Origin: Lomentospora prolificans
Taxonomy: Eukaryota; Ascomycota; Sordariomycetes; Microascales; Microascaceae
Assembly: GCA_029532625.1 (NCBI GenBank)
Contig: JARFXM010000011.1
Coordinates: 496,001 to 560,000, forward strand
DNA length: 64,000 nucleotides
Direction: 5' to 3'
The notes below the pieces were generated by a model, which was not told the origin of the DNA, did not search any database, and saw nothing but the letters and a program-made list of their open reading frames with translations. Numbering within the stretch: position 1 is the stretch's first letter; every line of letters begins with the position of its first letter. Below, one piece after another: positions 1-11,479 of this stretch. The translations under genes were made by a program, and so were the position numbers.

Positions 1-903
1 GCAGGGTCAAGATTAGTGATTTCTGACATGGAGACGGCAGCTATAGACATACGAAGTCTTTTTCTTTTTCCGCGGCTCTCGAGCGAATGTGCATGCGACG
101 TCATGATGGCTGCACCATTCACATGGCTCTTCCGGGTTGATAATGGAGCATTGGATCTAAAGGAGATTCTGTCAGGAACCAACTCATTTTCGGTGGGTAT
201 AGGCGCCCCGCGTTTAGCAATCGGTAAAACCTACCTACCTTTCGCTTGTAGCACACGTCGCAAGCTCGTTTCGGAGGCATGGTAGCGCCGCCTGTGAGGA
301 AACGCGCGAGAAACCCGGGAAAGGGTGATAACGGAGGCATCGGAGCCCGTCGAGATCAACCCCAATCATATTATTTTTGGCACTGCGTTCAACCTGTGCT
401 GAATCCCGCGCTAACTTGAAGAAGTTAAATCCTCCCTCACCTGCAGCCAGCGCATTGGCGTGCTTCAGTGGGTCACTGCAGTGAGCATCTCGGAGGACGG
501 AGCCAACATTCTCCGCTTACATAAAAAATGAGCTACACAACATCCGAGAAATGAGATGATCCTGGTACTTCAGTACACGATTCTTCCCATGCGGTGTGTG
601 CTTCGCCGAACAGTGGCGTGTCACGAAGATATGGCGCTTTGGTCTAATTACCATGGCCACCTTCTCAAATTGAATCTCACCGAGTTCCCTTCATCGAAAC
701 GATATTTCAGCAGTTAGCTCCAGTTGTGATAATTGGTGCAGTTAACATAATACTCCATCAACCAAGTTGACGGCCTCTCAATCATGTAAGGACTCCGAGG
801 TTGTCGGTCTACAAGTGAGATAACCCATGTTATACCTCATCGCCAGCTTGTATTCTCATCTATCCGTCTGTTACTTTTATCTGCAGTGTTGCGTGAAATA
901 CAA
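1..903. other. Region without recognisable gene
   Basis: I see no convincing coding region. Short open frames exist on both strands but none has recognisable family motifs or consistent splice sites. The stretch lies downstream of the minus-strand kelch gene. Confidence 0.5.
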
Positions 904-1979
904 TTAATCCGAAAACGTCATCTTCCAAACGTCACCCAGTCTCTTATTGTCCTCAGCCAGTCCTCCGTGAATAACAATCACGTCATTGCCCATTTCATCC
1001 TTGGCTACATCGGCATCGAACCACCCTCGCGCATCGGGTCTATCCCCCCTAACCTCCAGCTTCCGCCATACCGATTGCTCGACATCAAAAGCCCACACGT
1101 CTGAGAGCATCTTGCCCGCACCAGCGTGGCCAAGCGCACTAGGATCACGCTCACCAAACATTGTGACCAGGTAAACCTTATCCTGAACGGTTACCGGGAC
1201 CAGGGTCGAGACGCTTCTCGCTTCCGGGCCGTTGACGCCATCGGGCTTGTACGTTATGCTGCTCCAGGAACTTGTCCCCAGGTCAAACACATCAACAGAG
1301 CCTCCCTGCTCTGTCTTCCCATCGAACCCGTTTATGCGATATATCTTTCTGTTGTTGAAGGCGATTGATGCACCTCCCCTGGAGGGTCCAGGGGCAGATG
1401 GGAGCTCCTTCCAAGCCTTATCTGAAATGCTGAAAGACCACAGGTCACCGAGTCGGCCGGTTTCGGGACATCCGGAATGAATGAAAATGCTATCCACACC
1501 GTCGGACGCGGTACAGTGATAGCTTCTTCCCTTTGGAAACGGGGCCGACGCATCGGAAGGCTTTATCAACTCCCAGCGAGAATTGGCTACCTTGTAGCAC
1601 CAAATGGCACCATTTTCCTCAATGGGTCTCATTTCGAGCCCTCCTCGGCCCGAGAATAGGTAAATATCACCTCCGATAGTAGTGCTGTGAGCACCGACAC
1701 GTGGTGAAGGAGCCTCACTTGACTCGGGAAGTGTCTCAGCTCCATACTCTACTCAGCTTATAAGTACTCGTCGGAGAGACCAACTAAAGACGCCTGGTCC
1801 ATACCTCTTTCCGAGCCGAGCTGGACGACGTCCAGTCGATTGTCCACGGGCTGTCGTGGTACCAGTTCACCGCCGAAAATAAAAGCTTTCTGGCCGACGA
1901 CAGAAACGGCGTGGGAGGAGCGATAGAGTCGCACACTCGAGGTGATGCGAGTCCAATTTGCCAGGTGTTTAATGGACAT
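904..1979 (-). CDS. Kelch-repeat beta-propeller protein
   Basis: Two exons: 1979-1805 and 1748-904, with a 56-bp intron (1749-1804, GTATGG...TAG), giving 339 aa. The splice restores a continuous frame reading ...QLGSERE-YGAETLPE.... Kelch signatures recur: HAVSVVGQKAFIFGG near the start, GAHSTTIGGDIYLFSG, RSYHCTAS...IFIHSG, RGGASIAFNNRKIYRINGF and a final IVIHGGL...LGDVWKM. Each has the hydrophobic stretch, Gly-Gly and Trp spacing of a propeller blade, and about five to six blades are visible. There is no signal peptide, so it is probably cytosolic. Kelch propellers usually bind proteins; related fungal proteins are often annotated as galactose-oxidase-like or nitrile-specifier-like, but no catalytic residues can be assigned. 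The start is the first ATG in frame; a TATA-like site lies about 90 bp upstream. Confidence 0.85.
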
Positions 1980-2068
1980 ATTTGGAGACGGATAGGGAGC
2001 GAGGAACAATGCAAATGTAGCTGGGTTTGCGCGGATGGAAATTAACGAAGTTCTTAGGCAGCTCGACC

Positions 2069-2076
2069 TTTATATA
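2069..2076 (-). promoter_or_regulatory. Candidate TATA box of the kelch gene
   Basis: On the minus strand the bases read TATATAAA, about 90 bp upstream of the chosen ATG at 1979. Position and sequence fit a core promoter element. Confidence 0.4.
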
Positions 2077-2851
2077 ATCTGAGATAGAAGCTTCCTCTCA
2101 AGCGCTCAGGGCCTCTTGACATTCAAACACCCCATCCGCTCCGGTTCCGGCGTGGTGGGTCTCTGTTGGGAGACGGAACATCGGAGGTTGCACCTCCGCT
2201 TACATAACATATGTGCCTGCTTCCTCGCCCTATGGCTGTCCCCATAGCTACATGCAAAGTACTACCTCCTCTACATCCCCAGACCCGGCATTTGGCCGTT
2301 GCATTACTGCCTGATATCACACGCTGACTCTATGTAAAGTCGGAGAACAGGAACTGGGTGACTCTCAGGGAAGGGTGACCGGGCTTCCAGGGAACACCAT
2401 CTAGTTCATGCGGTCCTCGATGCCCACATTGACGATGACCCAGGAAAACGGGGAAAACACGCGGAATATAGTGATCCATCCACAGAGCTACCTGGGTTAG
2501 TGGCGCGTAAAATTGGACTATCGGGTGTATCCCGTGTAAAGGAATAGGCACCAGAAACTCGTATACGCGGTCCCGTTTGATATCCCGTCATTCCTGAGGT
2601 TGTCGTACCGCATGCAGAATTCAGGCACCGCGGAATATACCGATGAAATACCGTAGTCCGTGAGGTCATAACACTAAATAGTTTATGTAGTATGGTACGG
2701 TCCCAGATGGTGCCCCGCCGTCTACCCTTGCCGCCGACACCTTTTCCTTGGCCTTCCAGTAACTTTCCGATGGCCTTCCGAGGGACTAAACGTGGGATAT
2801 TTCCCCCTTCTTGCCCGCTACGACAGGAACTCAACCAGAGCTAAGACGTAA

Positions 2852-3103
2852 ATGGATCCTTATGGCGACTCTTTCGAAACCCCTATTAACTTCCTCTATG
2901 GGGATGGCTATACCATCATGGACAGCGCCTGCCATTTCTGGTTCGGCAGAATAGCAGGCCTCTTCGTCAGCTTCAACCTCGTCACCTTCAACCTCGTCTT
3001 CCCTCTTGTTGAAGAGACTAGTGGTGTACGCTTCGAAGCCCTAGGCACCATTTTCGGAGACCCAAACAAGCCTGTATCTGTTTTCAGCCGCATGGAGTAC
3101 TAG
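2852..3103 (+). pseudogene. Possible sugar-transporter (MFS) C-terminal relic
   Basis: An 83-aa frame starting at an ATG ends with a hydrophobic helix followed by PLVEETSGVRFEALGTIFGD. This resembles the C-terminal end of fungal sugar porters, where a last helix is followed by a PETKGxxLEEIDxLFG-like motif. The rest of a transporter is not visible upstream, so if the resemblance is real this is a fragment. A chance open frame is possible. Confidence 0.2.
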
Positions 3104-3911
3104 TAACTCTAGCTAAGCAAGCTTTTTACGGGAGAACCAGCATTGAGAAATGGTCTAGGAGGTTGGTCAGCTATGAGAGGCGAGGTTGTACAGATGTTTC
3201 GCACCCAGTGCCTTATATAATGTGAACTCAGCTCAAACTGGTCTTCATTAGCATTTTCTTTTATCTAAGACACTGTAAGGGACGACGGGAAAAAAAAAAA
3301 GAAAGAAAAGAAAAACAGTTAGCGTTGGTCTACCTAGCAAAGGGAACGTTGATCCACTCCTAGCCAGCTAGGGTCACTCACCAACTGTAACGCACTCCGC
3401 AAGCGGATTTTCCACAATATTTCGGCGTTCTCCTCGAACCACAGTTCATGAATTATATAGCGACACATTTTTCTCATGCTATGTGTGCGATACGGAATGG
3501 CTGCGGAGAAGTTGATTTAGAACAAATGAGTTCCAAAAACTTGCACAAGATTGGAGTTTTCTATATTCTGTCCTGCCTTGTACACATCCACTCGCTACTC
3601 TGCCGCTGATTTAATGCTCTCTCTGTCATCGCTCAATTCGAAAGAAGAGATATGCAGAATGCAAAAGTTTGTAACCAAAGATCCTATTCCATGTGGTGTA
3701 ACCGAATATAGGTATATGTACAGACTAATTGCAACTGGTCCGCTAAACGGGTCAGACAAGCGTCCGTCCGTACCGACTGGACCTCTTCCCGGCGCGGCCT
3801 AGTCTATGTCACGGGGACAGCCGCACCAGGATTCTGTTTTCCATCCAATGCTCATGCTTCACCTCCAACGTCTCTCTACCCAAGTCCATCCCTTGTCTAA
3901 GAGCCCCTTCC

Positions 3912-4618
3912 CTACGCCATCAATACCGCAAAGACCATGGCACCGGCAACACCGAGCAACGAGATGGTGGTTGTCGTGGCACCGGCAACGAGCGTAGTCT
4001 GGTCGATGGGGCCGGGGTTAGCAACGAGGTTTCCGCCAGTGACGCTGACGGGGACACCGGCGGGGCCGTAGGACATGATGGTCCTCTTGTAAGACGCGAG
4101 GTTTTGCGTGGCAGAGGGGTTGACAACGCCGTACATTCCGCGGGTGCAGTGTTGACCGGTGGTGCAGTAGAAGACCATTGGGTTAGTTGTGGTGACCTGG
4201 ACTTGAAAGACGAGCTCCTGCATAAAGAAAAAAACGCAAGTCAGCTCCTGATTCTTACTCGAACACTAACACAACGACACAACGAATAAGCTCAAAAACG
4301 TACAGCTTCGGTGAGAGGAGCACCGGCAGGAGTAGTGGGCGCAGCAGTAACATTTCCAGAGAAGAAGCCGCCAGGCATAGGCTGGCAGCCCTTGTCGAAA
4401 GTTCCTTGAGCGACTGTATGGTTCGATGGAAGGAAACCGGTGGGAGCGAAGTGGAACTCGAGCATGTCTCCAACGTTGGCGGTTACGGAGTTGGGCTTGA
4501 AGACGAAGGTATCGGGGAGGCTGAGATCCTGGATGGCGAGGATCTTGATAGTTCTTTGGGCAAGAGACTGGCTCGCGAGGGCGAGGGACGCCACGAAGAA
4601 GGATGTAAGAGAGACCAT
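3912..4618 (-). CDS. Secreted GPI-type cupredoxin (plastocyanin-like)
   Basis: Two exons: 4618-4304 and 4217-3912, with an 86-bp phase-0 intron (4218-4303), giving 206 aa. Residues 1-20 form a signal peptide ending SLAQ. The core has a complete type-1 copper site: His67 in SNHTV, Cys123 in FYC, His128 in GQH and Met133 in GMY. Cys78 and Cys129 probably form the usual disulfide. The last 25 or so residues (TTLVAGATTTTISLLGVAGAMVF...) form a hydrophobic tail that fits a GPI-anchor signal. Fungal members of this family are cell-surface or extracellular blue-copper proteins of largely unknown function. With AA9 copper enzymes nearby, a role in redox or copper handling is possible but is inference. 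Confidence 0.87.
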
Positions 4619-4762
4619 CTTGAATCGAGGGTTTGCGGTGTGGAATATTCAGGGTCGTTATTCTGAAAATGACTGGAATTCGGAGTGCGGATTCGGAAGG
4701 GGAACGAAAGCTCGCGGGAGTTGAGGTGGCTTAACTCGGAAGACAAGAAATCAGATTAGAAA

Positions 4763-4770
4763 GGTATATA
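4763..4770 (-). promoter_or_regulatory. Candidate TATA box of the cupredoxin gene
   Basis: The minus strand reads TATATACC about 145 bp upstream of the ATG at 4618. This is plausible but based only on sequence and position. Confidence 0.3.
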
Positions 4771-6703
4771 CAAAGAGTGGATTTCCAGCATCCGAGAAAG
4801 AGAATTGAACTTGAACGAGAGAGGGTTGAGGAATTTCGACGATGCACAGAATCGTCGGCAAGTCTCTCAGTTGGGATGGAAGAGAGGGAGAGTCGAGGAA
4901 AAGAGGAGCCAGAGACGCAGGATTTTGAGAGAGAGGGTGGCAGCGCGAGTAACGTTAGACTTCCTGTCACATTGTGCCGCAATACCCCCAGTCGGCCATA
5001 ATGGGACTAGTTACAGTAGTTCGGCGTGTGTCTGCTCAAAAAAACCGCCCCTGGGCGTCCTCATGCCAGGCTCTGACAGGGCCGCTCAGGCGGTTGCCAG
5101 GCGGATTTTGCACTCTCCTGCGCCTGCCAATCGTCCGTCGCTGGTCGATCCAGGAGGCAGAATGGTAACAGACCCTTGCAGCGACCGAACCAGAATAGCG
5201 CCAAGTCTTCCGATGCTGCTCTCATCGAAGCTTCCCTATTGGACAATATGATCCGGTTTAACATTAATCCGTTCGATGTCACGGCTCGGGCCCGTCGCAT
5301 TAACCTCTGAAACACCATCTGCCTCACCACGTCCGAGGCTCAAACCGCGATCAGGAAATCATCCAGAGTCAAAAAAAAGGAAAAGGGGAGGGTGTCCGAG
5401 AAAAGTGCGAGATGGGCTGGCAGGTGTCAGTAGCTTTGACGCGAAATGTGCAAGGCAAAAATCGAATGGTTTCTGCATCATTGCGCAGTGTCGTCGTGAT
5501 GGAGATGAGACTGGAGCGAGAAGTATGCAGGTACCTTCACATATGTTTTACGTGCAGAGATACTTTTCCAAGCCCGGCCGAGTTGAAGATTCCCTGCAGC
5601 ACTAAATAACCTTAATTCTCTTGCCGCCCGGCTCAGCAAATGACAACGCTGGACGAGCCGATTTTCTCATCACCACACAGCAATCACAGGCCCTAATGCA
5701 CCAGTGGGAACCATTTGACCTCGCCAAGGGGCACTATGGATTCTGGGCACGAACCACTATTGCTTCGCCACTCCATCCCAAGAAAATCCGACGACACATA
5801 TGCAAGCATCTGGTCCTGAATAATGATTTGTAGCGCCGGGGTCGTCTGCTCAACCGGCCCCGAAGGAACTGTCAAGGGGTTGGTGCACCATAGACGGTGA
5901 CTGAACCACGCCCAAAACGTCGTGTGCCAAAACACCATACGATCCCAGCAAAAACCGGCCAGGGCCGTCTTTGTAAAAATGCCCAGCCAATTTCCGCCAT
6001 TGAGCCACTGCGTGTCGCCGTTTTATCCGAGTTATCCCCATGTCACATTTAGTGATGTCATAGGCTCTGTGCCGTGTTTTGAAGCAGAGCACTCGCCAGC
6101 GAGCTGAGAGAATCTCGCGCGAATAAACACACTGCGATCCATGGTCGCATGAATTCCTTCAATTGAGGATTGACGGCGTGGCTTGAGCACTGTCGACGGA
6201 TGAGATCAACAGGCGCGAGAGTAGAGCATCGCCACACTGTGGCGACAACTAGAAAAGCTTCATCCAAATTTCATGCATCCAGTCCCCAGCGTCACAGATA
6301 AGAAGGCAATTGTATCAGCACAGCTGGCTAGGATTCGCCCGCTTTTGTCAGCAATGGCAGCCCAAAAAAATCCCCGTTCAGGAGGGTTTACGTGTTCACG
6401 TTAAAAATCGTCGCAGAATAGCATTCGCGATTATGGCCGAGGATCATGCCGCTGGTTGCAGCAGATCCCCTGGCTCGGACACACACTTTTCGTCGATGTT
6501 AAGGGGGGAAGGGGCAGATGAAGAGAGGATCGGCGGGAATCGACAGATTTCTTGTTACTGGAGATTTTTCGGAATTGATGTTTGTATTAGCGTCAGCATC
6601 GGAAATATGCTGTGAGGCATCCATATGGATGAGGTGTTGAAGGCCTGCAATAAATCATGGGAACGATAAGGAAGCAAGTGGAGAGGGTGCCAGGCATAGA
6701 GTA

Positions 6704-6835
6704 AAAAGGAATATAAAAAAAAATATAAAAATATAAAAGAAAATATAAAAAATATATATAAAATAAAAAATGAAAAATGAAAATGAAAATAAAAAAGAAA
6801 ATAAAAAAAAAAAAAAAAAGAAAAGAAAAAGGTAA
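6704..6835. repeat. A/T-rich low-complexity tract
   Basis: About 130 bp consist almost only of A and T, in blocks such as ATATAAAA and GAAAATGAAAAT, ending in a long poly-A run and then a run of G. An open frame through it on the minus strand is a product of base composition, not a gene. Confidence 0.8.
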
Positions 6836-6865
6836 GAGGGGGGGGCGGTGGAAGCAAAAAGCTCA

Positions 6866-6891
6866 AGATCCTGGGTGTTGAACCCAGGACC
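6866..6891 (-). repeat. tRNA T-arm-like hairpin with B-box
   Basis: On the minus strand CTGGG and CCCAG form a 5-bp stem around the loop TTCAACA, and GGTTCAACACC matches the RNA polymerase III B-box consensus GGTTCRANNCC. A run of five T follows about 12 bases downstream. I could not fold a matching acceptor or anticodon arm, so this is not an intact tRNA gene. A tRNA pseudogene or SINE head is possible. Confidence 0.3.
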
Positions 6892-7355
6892 CCTACAAAG
6901 CGGTTCAAGGATGCAGGACGCCCGTTTGTGACGCTGTTTCTGAACTGTTGCGATAAAGCTTTACTTTTGAAGGCGCACTAGATAGTTCTTTTCCCTGATC
7001 CAGATGCAGGCTACGAGGTATCAAGGCCTACACAAATCGCGGCAAACACCTCACAAGAAGTCTACCAAGCTCTAAAAATTAGACATTACTATCGTGCTAT
7101 CGAATGTTAGGTGCGTCCTGATGGAATCTACCTGGCCTCGACAGGCCCTTTCCTACTATTTATCCGTTTACCTTGCGTCTTTGATCTGCGCTCACGTCAT
7201 GTACGGATTGTCTCGCCGGTTCCTAATCCCCCCGAGTTCCCATGGTCTTTGCTGGGGCTCGTTGTCTACCCTCGCTACATGAGTAAACATCCTAGATATC
7301 CTTCCGGACGCCATTGGCGGGATTCTAAAGGTAGGAACACAGATATCGTCGTTAG

Positions 7356-8594
7356 TTACGGCCGCCCACTCAACAAAGTCTTGCAGGTCCCCCCTTTGTG
7401 TAATTGGGGTTTCCTCATCCAGGAATGGGGTGTCTTAGCGTGCACTCGCCCGAATAGAAAACTAGTTACGTACCTTTCTCTCGAATGGAGGATCCGAGCC
7501 CCGATGATTCCTCCCAATGAGCTCATGGGATAGAATCTGTCACCTTTATGACGCTTCCAGATATACACACGACTGTGAAATGCGTGGATGCCAGTTAGAT
7601 ATCCGCTTTCTGGTCCGATACTCTCCGCGAGTGGCGTTGTAATTGTAACCTCACAGCCGCGCGTAGAGGCGCCTATCGTCGAGACTGCGGCGCGCAGCTC
7701 ATTGTGGTTTAGGGTGTTTATTGGCTTGTATTCGTCCAAATCTGACAAGTACGAGGTTCGTTGCCGGGCGTCAATCCAAATATTTATGTTGCGGCAATTC
7801 TTGAGGTCGGGAAGACGTAGCCAGTGCATGTTATAAGCCGAATGGGAAGCCGGAGCTCGTGCGATTGAGCAACACGGGATGTTCTTGGGGAAATTAATAG
7901 GAAGGGACACTTGGAAAGCTTTGGTGTGCTCCAGGAAAGGCCGAATCCCTCCACATGGCTCAAGGCAACTTCCGAAGAATCGCTTGATCGTGTTTTGGTC
8001 GACAAAGATGAAAGTGGTCGATTCATAGATAGACTCGCGACACTCCGCGTGCCTAAGTACCATGTTAATTCACGTTTCCCAGTGATATCCGCTTCTAACT
8101 CACATCTTCTTGCACGACAGAAGCAGTGGTAAGTACGGCCTCCTCGGTTTCTTCTCCTTTAGCGGGCAAGCACAGACTACCCGAGCCGCATCTTCCTGGT
8201 GCTCCCACAGCGTAACTCCCATCTTCTCACCCTCAGCCATCAAGTGCTCCTCGCACTTCCAATGGTTGAACCATGGCGACTGCAACCGGGAATGCCACTT
8301 CGCCAGCGACATTAGGTGCGGCCGACCAGTCCCTTCCCAGATCGCCTCGAGCTCTTTCTCGGCTTCATCCTGTACGTCAAAGTTTATTGTGCAGGGCCAC
8401 GTGCAAAATTTGGAGTTGGAAGGAGTATGCTTATTATCGTCGTGCCAGAAAACATGTTGGACAAGCCCCTCGGATCGCCAAAGTTCCTGATAGATGGTCT
8501 GCCGGATCTCAAAGGGGAGTCGAAGAAGAGGCGATTGAGTCTGATCATCGCGAAAATAGACATTACTTTCTTTCTGCGTTATGTTTGGTTCCAT
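7356..8594 (-). CDS. DUF7730-type hypothetical protein
   Basis: Two exons: 8594-8104 and 8052-7356, with a 51-bp intron (8053-8103, GTGAGT...TAG), giving 395 aa. The N-terminal half contains PLLRLPFEIRQTIYQELW. The splice junction creates LLLSCKKMHAECRESIYESTTFIFVD. Together these are the two hallmark blocks of the large fungal DUF7730 family (LPxEIRxxIYE, then LLxxCRxIYxEAxxxLY...F). Function is unknown and there is no signal peptide. A strong donor (GTACGT) at about 7470-7475, inside the last exon, could start another intron, so the C-terminal 35 or so residues are uncertain. Confidence 0.7.
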
Positions 8595-9037
8595 TTTGGC
8601 TTCTTGGTAGCTAACTCTGGTGAGAATAAGATAGATTTTGGCCGCTGCGGATCGACTGGCCGTTGATGTGGGGAACCCCGCTCACAAGATCAGGCAGCAT
8701 TATTACAACTGACTATTAATGATCTGTGGTGTTCTCCTAATCTAATCTCCCTTCTCGGATTGAACAACATGATATCCCCCATTCTTTCACGGTTGTAAAC
8801 CTATGGGTTTTTATTTTCATTAAGTACTGTCTGAGATAGCCTCAATATTAGCTCATCTTCGAGGTATGATGCAGTGGAGTGACCTTCCCTGCTAGAATTA
8901 TTGCTGTACAAAGGTGATATTATTAGTTCGATAAGACTGTAAATATTACATATTACTCTCTAGGTATTATTGTATAGAGATATTTCAAGAACGAAGAAAA
9001 AGAAAAATTAAGGAAACCGAGAGACGGACAATGACCC
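8595..9037. other. Intergenic, nothing recognised
   Basis: This 443-bp A/T-rich spacer lies between two minus-strand genes. It holds the upstream side of the DUF7730-type gene and the 3' flank of the CE8 gene. Confidence 0.5.
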
Positions 9038-10549
9038 CTACTCCGCACCACGCTTCTCGCGCACAACCCGGGGCTTCCATCCATTGAGAACAAATTCAGG
9101 CTTGCTATAATTCTCGATAGTCTCACTATCGAGTGGCCACAATAGCTCCTTGGAGATCGGATGTCTCATAGACATGTCAACCTTGTTTCCCTGAAGATCC
9201 ATTGTATTGTACTCCCAGAATCGAACATTGGTCCAATTGAAAGATGGCTCGGGTTCGATGGCGCCCCAGCCGCTAGGATCGATCAAGGAAGTTTTGGTAT
9301 TGAGAAGGACCATCTCAGCATAGGGAAAGTTGACGGCCGAACCGCCATTATTTCTTGGTAGGCGGGCGAAGGTGGCAGGCACCTTCTGGCCATCGGGGTT
9401 GGACTCTGTTACGGACCATGGAAGAGGTTTGTCGAGGCCGATGATGCGGCTGTCGAGGAAAACGTTTCCGTGACTGCCCTCGGGAGTTCTCGTCCATGTA
9501 ACAGGGCCTATGGACTGGATCTCACTACGATGCCAGAAGATGGCAGCGTATCCTAGGACGGTATCACCGTCACCGGTGAGAAGGGAGTCAACGAAGTAGA
9601 TGGTTCCGTACGTGGTAAAGGCATCCCCGGATCCGTTGAGCGTCATATGATCCACTATAACTCGCTCGCCTCGGACGAGGAGCGCCTCTGCCTGCCCTAT
9701 GAAGTAGTTTTTGATCGTGAAGTCGCTGAGTTGGATGTCTGTCACGTTCTGGAGACTAAAGGCAGGGCGACGAGATGGACCAGGGCGCCCAGAAGGGTTG
9801 AAGGCGCTGTTATTTGGGTAGCCGACGGTGGTTCTGTTACGGCTCTGCCCGCGAATGACCAGCTTTGATTTGTTTTGAGCATAGACGAGCTCCTCATAAT
9901 GGCCGTTCTTGATAAAAATTGTGATGGGCTTATCGGGGGTAGCGGGCGCCCAATCAAGAGCACCCTGAACGGTGTTGAAGTCGCCAGATCCATCGCTAGC
10001 GACAACGACGCGGGACTTACTACGCCGAGGAGCATGCGCCTTGGTCTTGAAAGTCCAGCTCCTGTCTTTAAACCCCTTGAAGCCTTCTGCGACTTCGAGG
10101 ACCTCCGGATCCATTTTAACAACATAAGAGCGGCCGTACTGCAACTTGTTGTTGTGGAGATAGATGGTAGCCGTGTTGTCGCGGACAATGATGGGATTAA
10201 AGTGGAAGTCTACACCGCCAATGATATTTACTTGGTAGGCGTTTGTATCATTGAGGTCCGGGCGAGGGGCGGTAGTGGACCCATCAGAGGCAGCAGCCCT
10301 TCCGCTCGGGTTGGGCGAAGCGGGGATACTCATGTTAAGACTGTCGACAACAGACCAGTCGGCAGCGTCGTAAACATATATCATTCCGCTCGTACCGACG
10401 GTTGGAGGCGTGGTGAACTTGATGACGAGGTTCGTATCTGGGTTGACACCTCGCGCCCGGTTGCGAGGGAAAATATCGACATGCTTGGAGCAGGTGACAG
10501 CGGCGGCCACTGCGGAGAATAGGGAGATGGTAAGAAGTGGAATTTTCAT
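9038..10549 (-). CDS. Pectin methylesterase-like protein (CE8) with N-terminal Ig-like domain
   Basis: An intronless 503-aa gene. Residues 1-18 are a signal peptide. Residues 25-170 look like a bacterial-type Ig-like (Big_5) domain (IFPRNRARGVNPDTNLVIKF). Residues 180-490 form the right-handed beta-helix of family CE8. Visible catalytic blocks are GHYEE (216-220), QAEAL (286-290, the QAVAL block), Asp309 in GSGDAF (QDTL block) and Asp329 in DTVLG (DFIFG block). The usual LGRPW block is replaced by ARLPRNNG near residue 395, so the binding cleft differs from plant-type enzymes. It would de-esterify pectin outside the cell. It is the first of the plant-cell-wall enzymes in the window. Confidence 0.9.
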   Translation of the reverse strand: MKIPLLTISLFSAVAAAVTCSKHVDIFPRNRARGVNPDTNLVIKFTTPPTVGTSGMIYVYDAADWSVVDSLNMSIPASPNPSGRAAASDGSTTAPRPDLNDTNAYQVNIIGGVDFHFNPIIVRDNTATIYLHNNKLQYGRSYVVKMDPEVLEVAEGFKGFKDRSWTFKTKAHAPRRSKSRVVVASDGSGDFNTVQGALDWAPATPDKPITIFIKNGHYEELVYAQNKSKLVIRGQSRNRTTVGYPNNSAFNPSGRPGPSRRPAFSLQNVTDIQLSDFTIKNYFIGQAEALLVRGERVIVDHMTLNGSGDAFTTYGTIYFVDSLLTGDGDTVLGYAAIFWHRSEIQSIGPVTWTRTPEGSHGNVFLDSRIIGLDKPLPWSVTESNPDGQKVPATFARLPRNNGGSAVNFPYAEMVLLNTKTSLIDPSGWGAIEPEPSFNWTNVRFWEYNTMDLQGNKVDMSMRHPISKELLWPLDSETIENYSKPEFVLNGWKPRVVREKRGAE

Positions 10550-11479
10550 GATGTGTAGCTCAATAAGTCCTGGAGATCAGAGGAGCTGTTGAGGAAGTAG
10601 TGGCTGGTGGTCTCGATGGAGAGATATTAGAATCAACGTAGCGGTGGATATACAGATATACGTATCTCATTATATACATGGTGAATGAGTTCCTTTTCAA
10701 AGTGTAACCTGGAATCCATCTAGAATCGGTCCCTCAGATTGTGTGAGAAGTCGTAAGACAGAATCGCGCCAAGGGCAGAAGCCTCGGTTCTTAACAACCT
10801 CTAGTCTGAGGATCGCAATGCCAAGGTCCTTAGCGTGGATGCAGAATGCGGAGATGTCGAAATTAAGACGCCAGGATGCTCATACCGAGTATTAGGGGCC
10901 CCGTCTCCCTGGTCTCTGGTTTTCGGGTTACGCGAATAGTAAGCGCCAAGAGGAAATGCCTCGGAAACTTTTCCTTTTCTCTTTCAAATTAGAGAGCGCT
11001 ATGAAGCGCTTGTCCTGATCTGGACACGAGCTCATCCTTTCTACGTGCGCCATTAGGTTGGATACGGTTCCTGTCCTGGAGAGACACACGTCTAAACGAT
11101 CCTACGAGGCCTGAGCAAAATCTAAATCATGCATCCATCTATGCTTCTCCACTTCCCCGCGTATTATTTCAACCCTGGCAATCCCGACACCAACACCTTG
11201 GTACTACTCGCTACCCCATAATCCATAGCACGTTGGGAATTGATTATCTTTATAGCGCGCTGGGACAATGTGCATGCTCTTAACTGGTTACTCGACCTAT
11301 CTCTGTAGTCATACGATAATAACTTCTGTTAGTCTATCATCTTCCCCATAGGCATTGCTGATAAGGAGAGAGTTGGACCTGTCGACAAAGAGGATTGCTC
11401 TGCCTACGTCGCTCCAAGCAATAAGTGGCCTGTCCAAAGCTTCCAAACTGCTTCTCGAGGAAGAGGGCGTCAAGGTGTG
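10550..11479. other. Intergenic, nothing recognised
   Basis: Contains the CE8 promoter side. The part next to 11480 may hold further decayed sequence of the HET relic, but no motif could be read with confidence. Confidence 0.4.
10669..10676 (-). promoter_or_regulatory. Candidate TATA box of the CE8 gene
   Basis: The minus strand reads TATATAAT about 120 bp upstream of the ATG at 10549. Confidence 0.35.

Larger units (their letters stand above)
2010..3911. other. Intergenic, mostly no recognisable gene
   Basis: Apart from the weak transporter-like fragment at 2852-3103, I see no coding potential. An A-rich purine tract lies at about 3291-3316. The 2406-2834 minus-strand frame lacks family motifs. 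Confidence 0.45.
4619..7355. other. Gene-free stretch with A-rich low-complexity tract
   Basis: I find no supported gene in about 2.7 kb. The notable content is an A-rich low-complexity block at about 6704-6835 followed by a tRNA-like hairpin, listed separately. Confidence 0.5.

Noticed and set aside
6555..6908. Minus-strand frame rich in Phe and Tyr
   Set aside because: Translation of the A/T-rich low-complexity tract, not a protein.
9875..10522. Plus-strand frame of 215 codons opposite the CE8 gene
   Set aside because: Antisense shadow of the CE8 gene.
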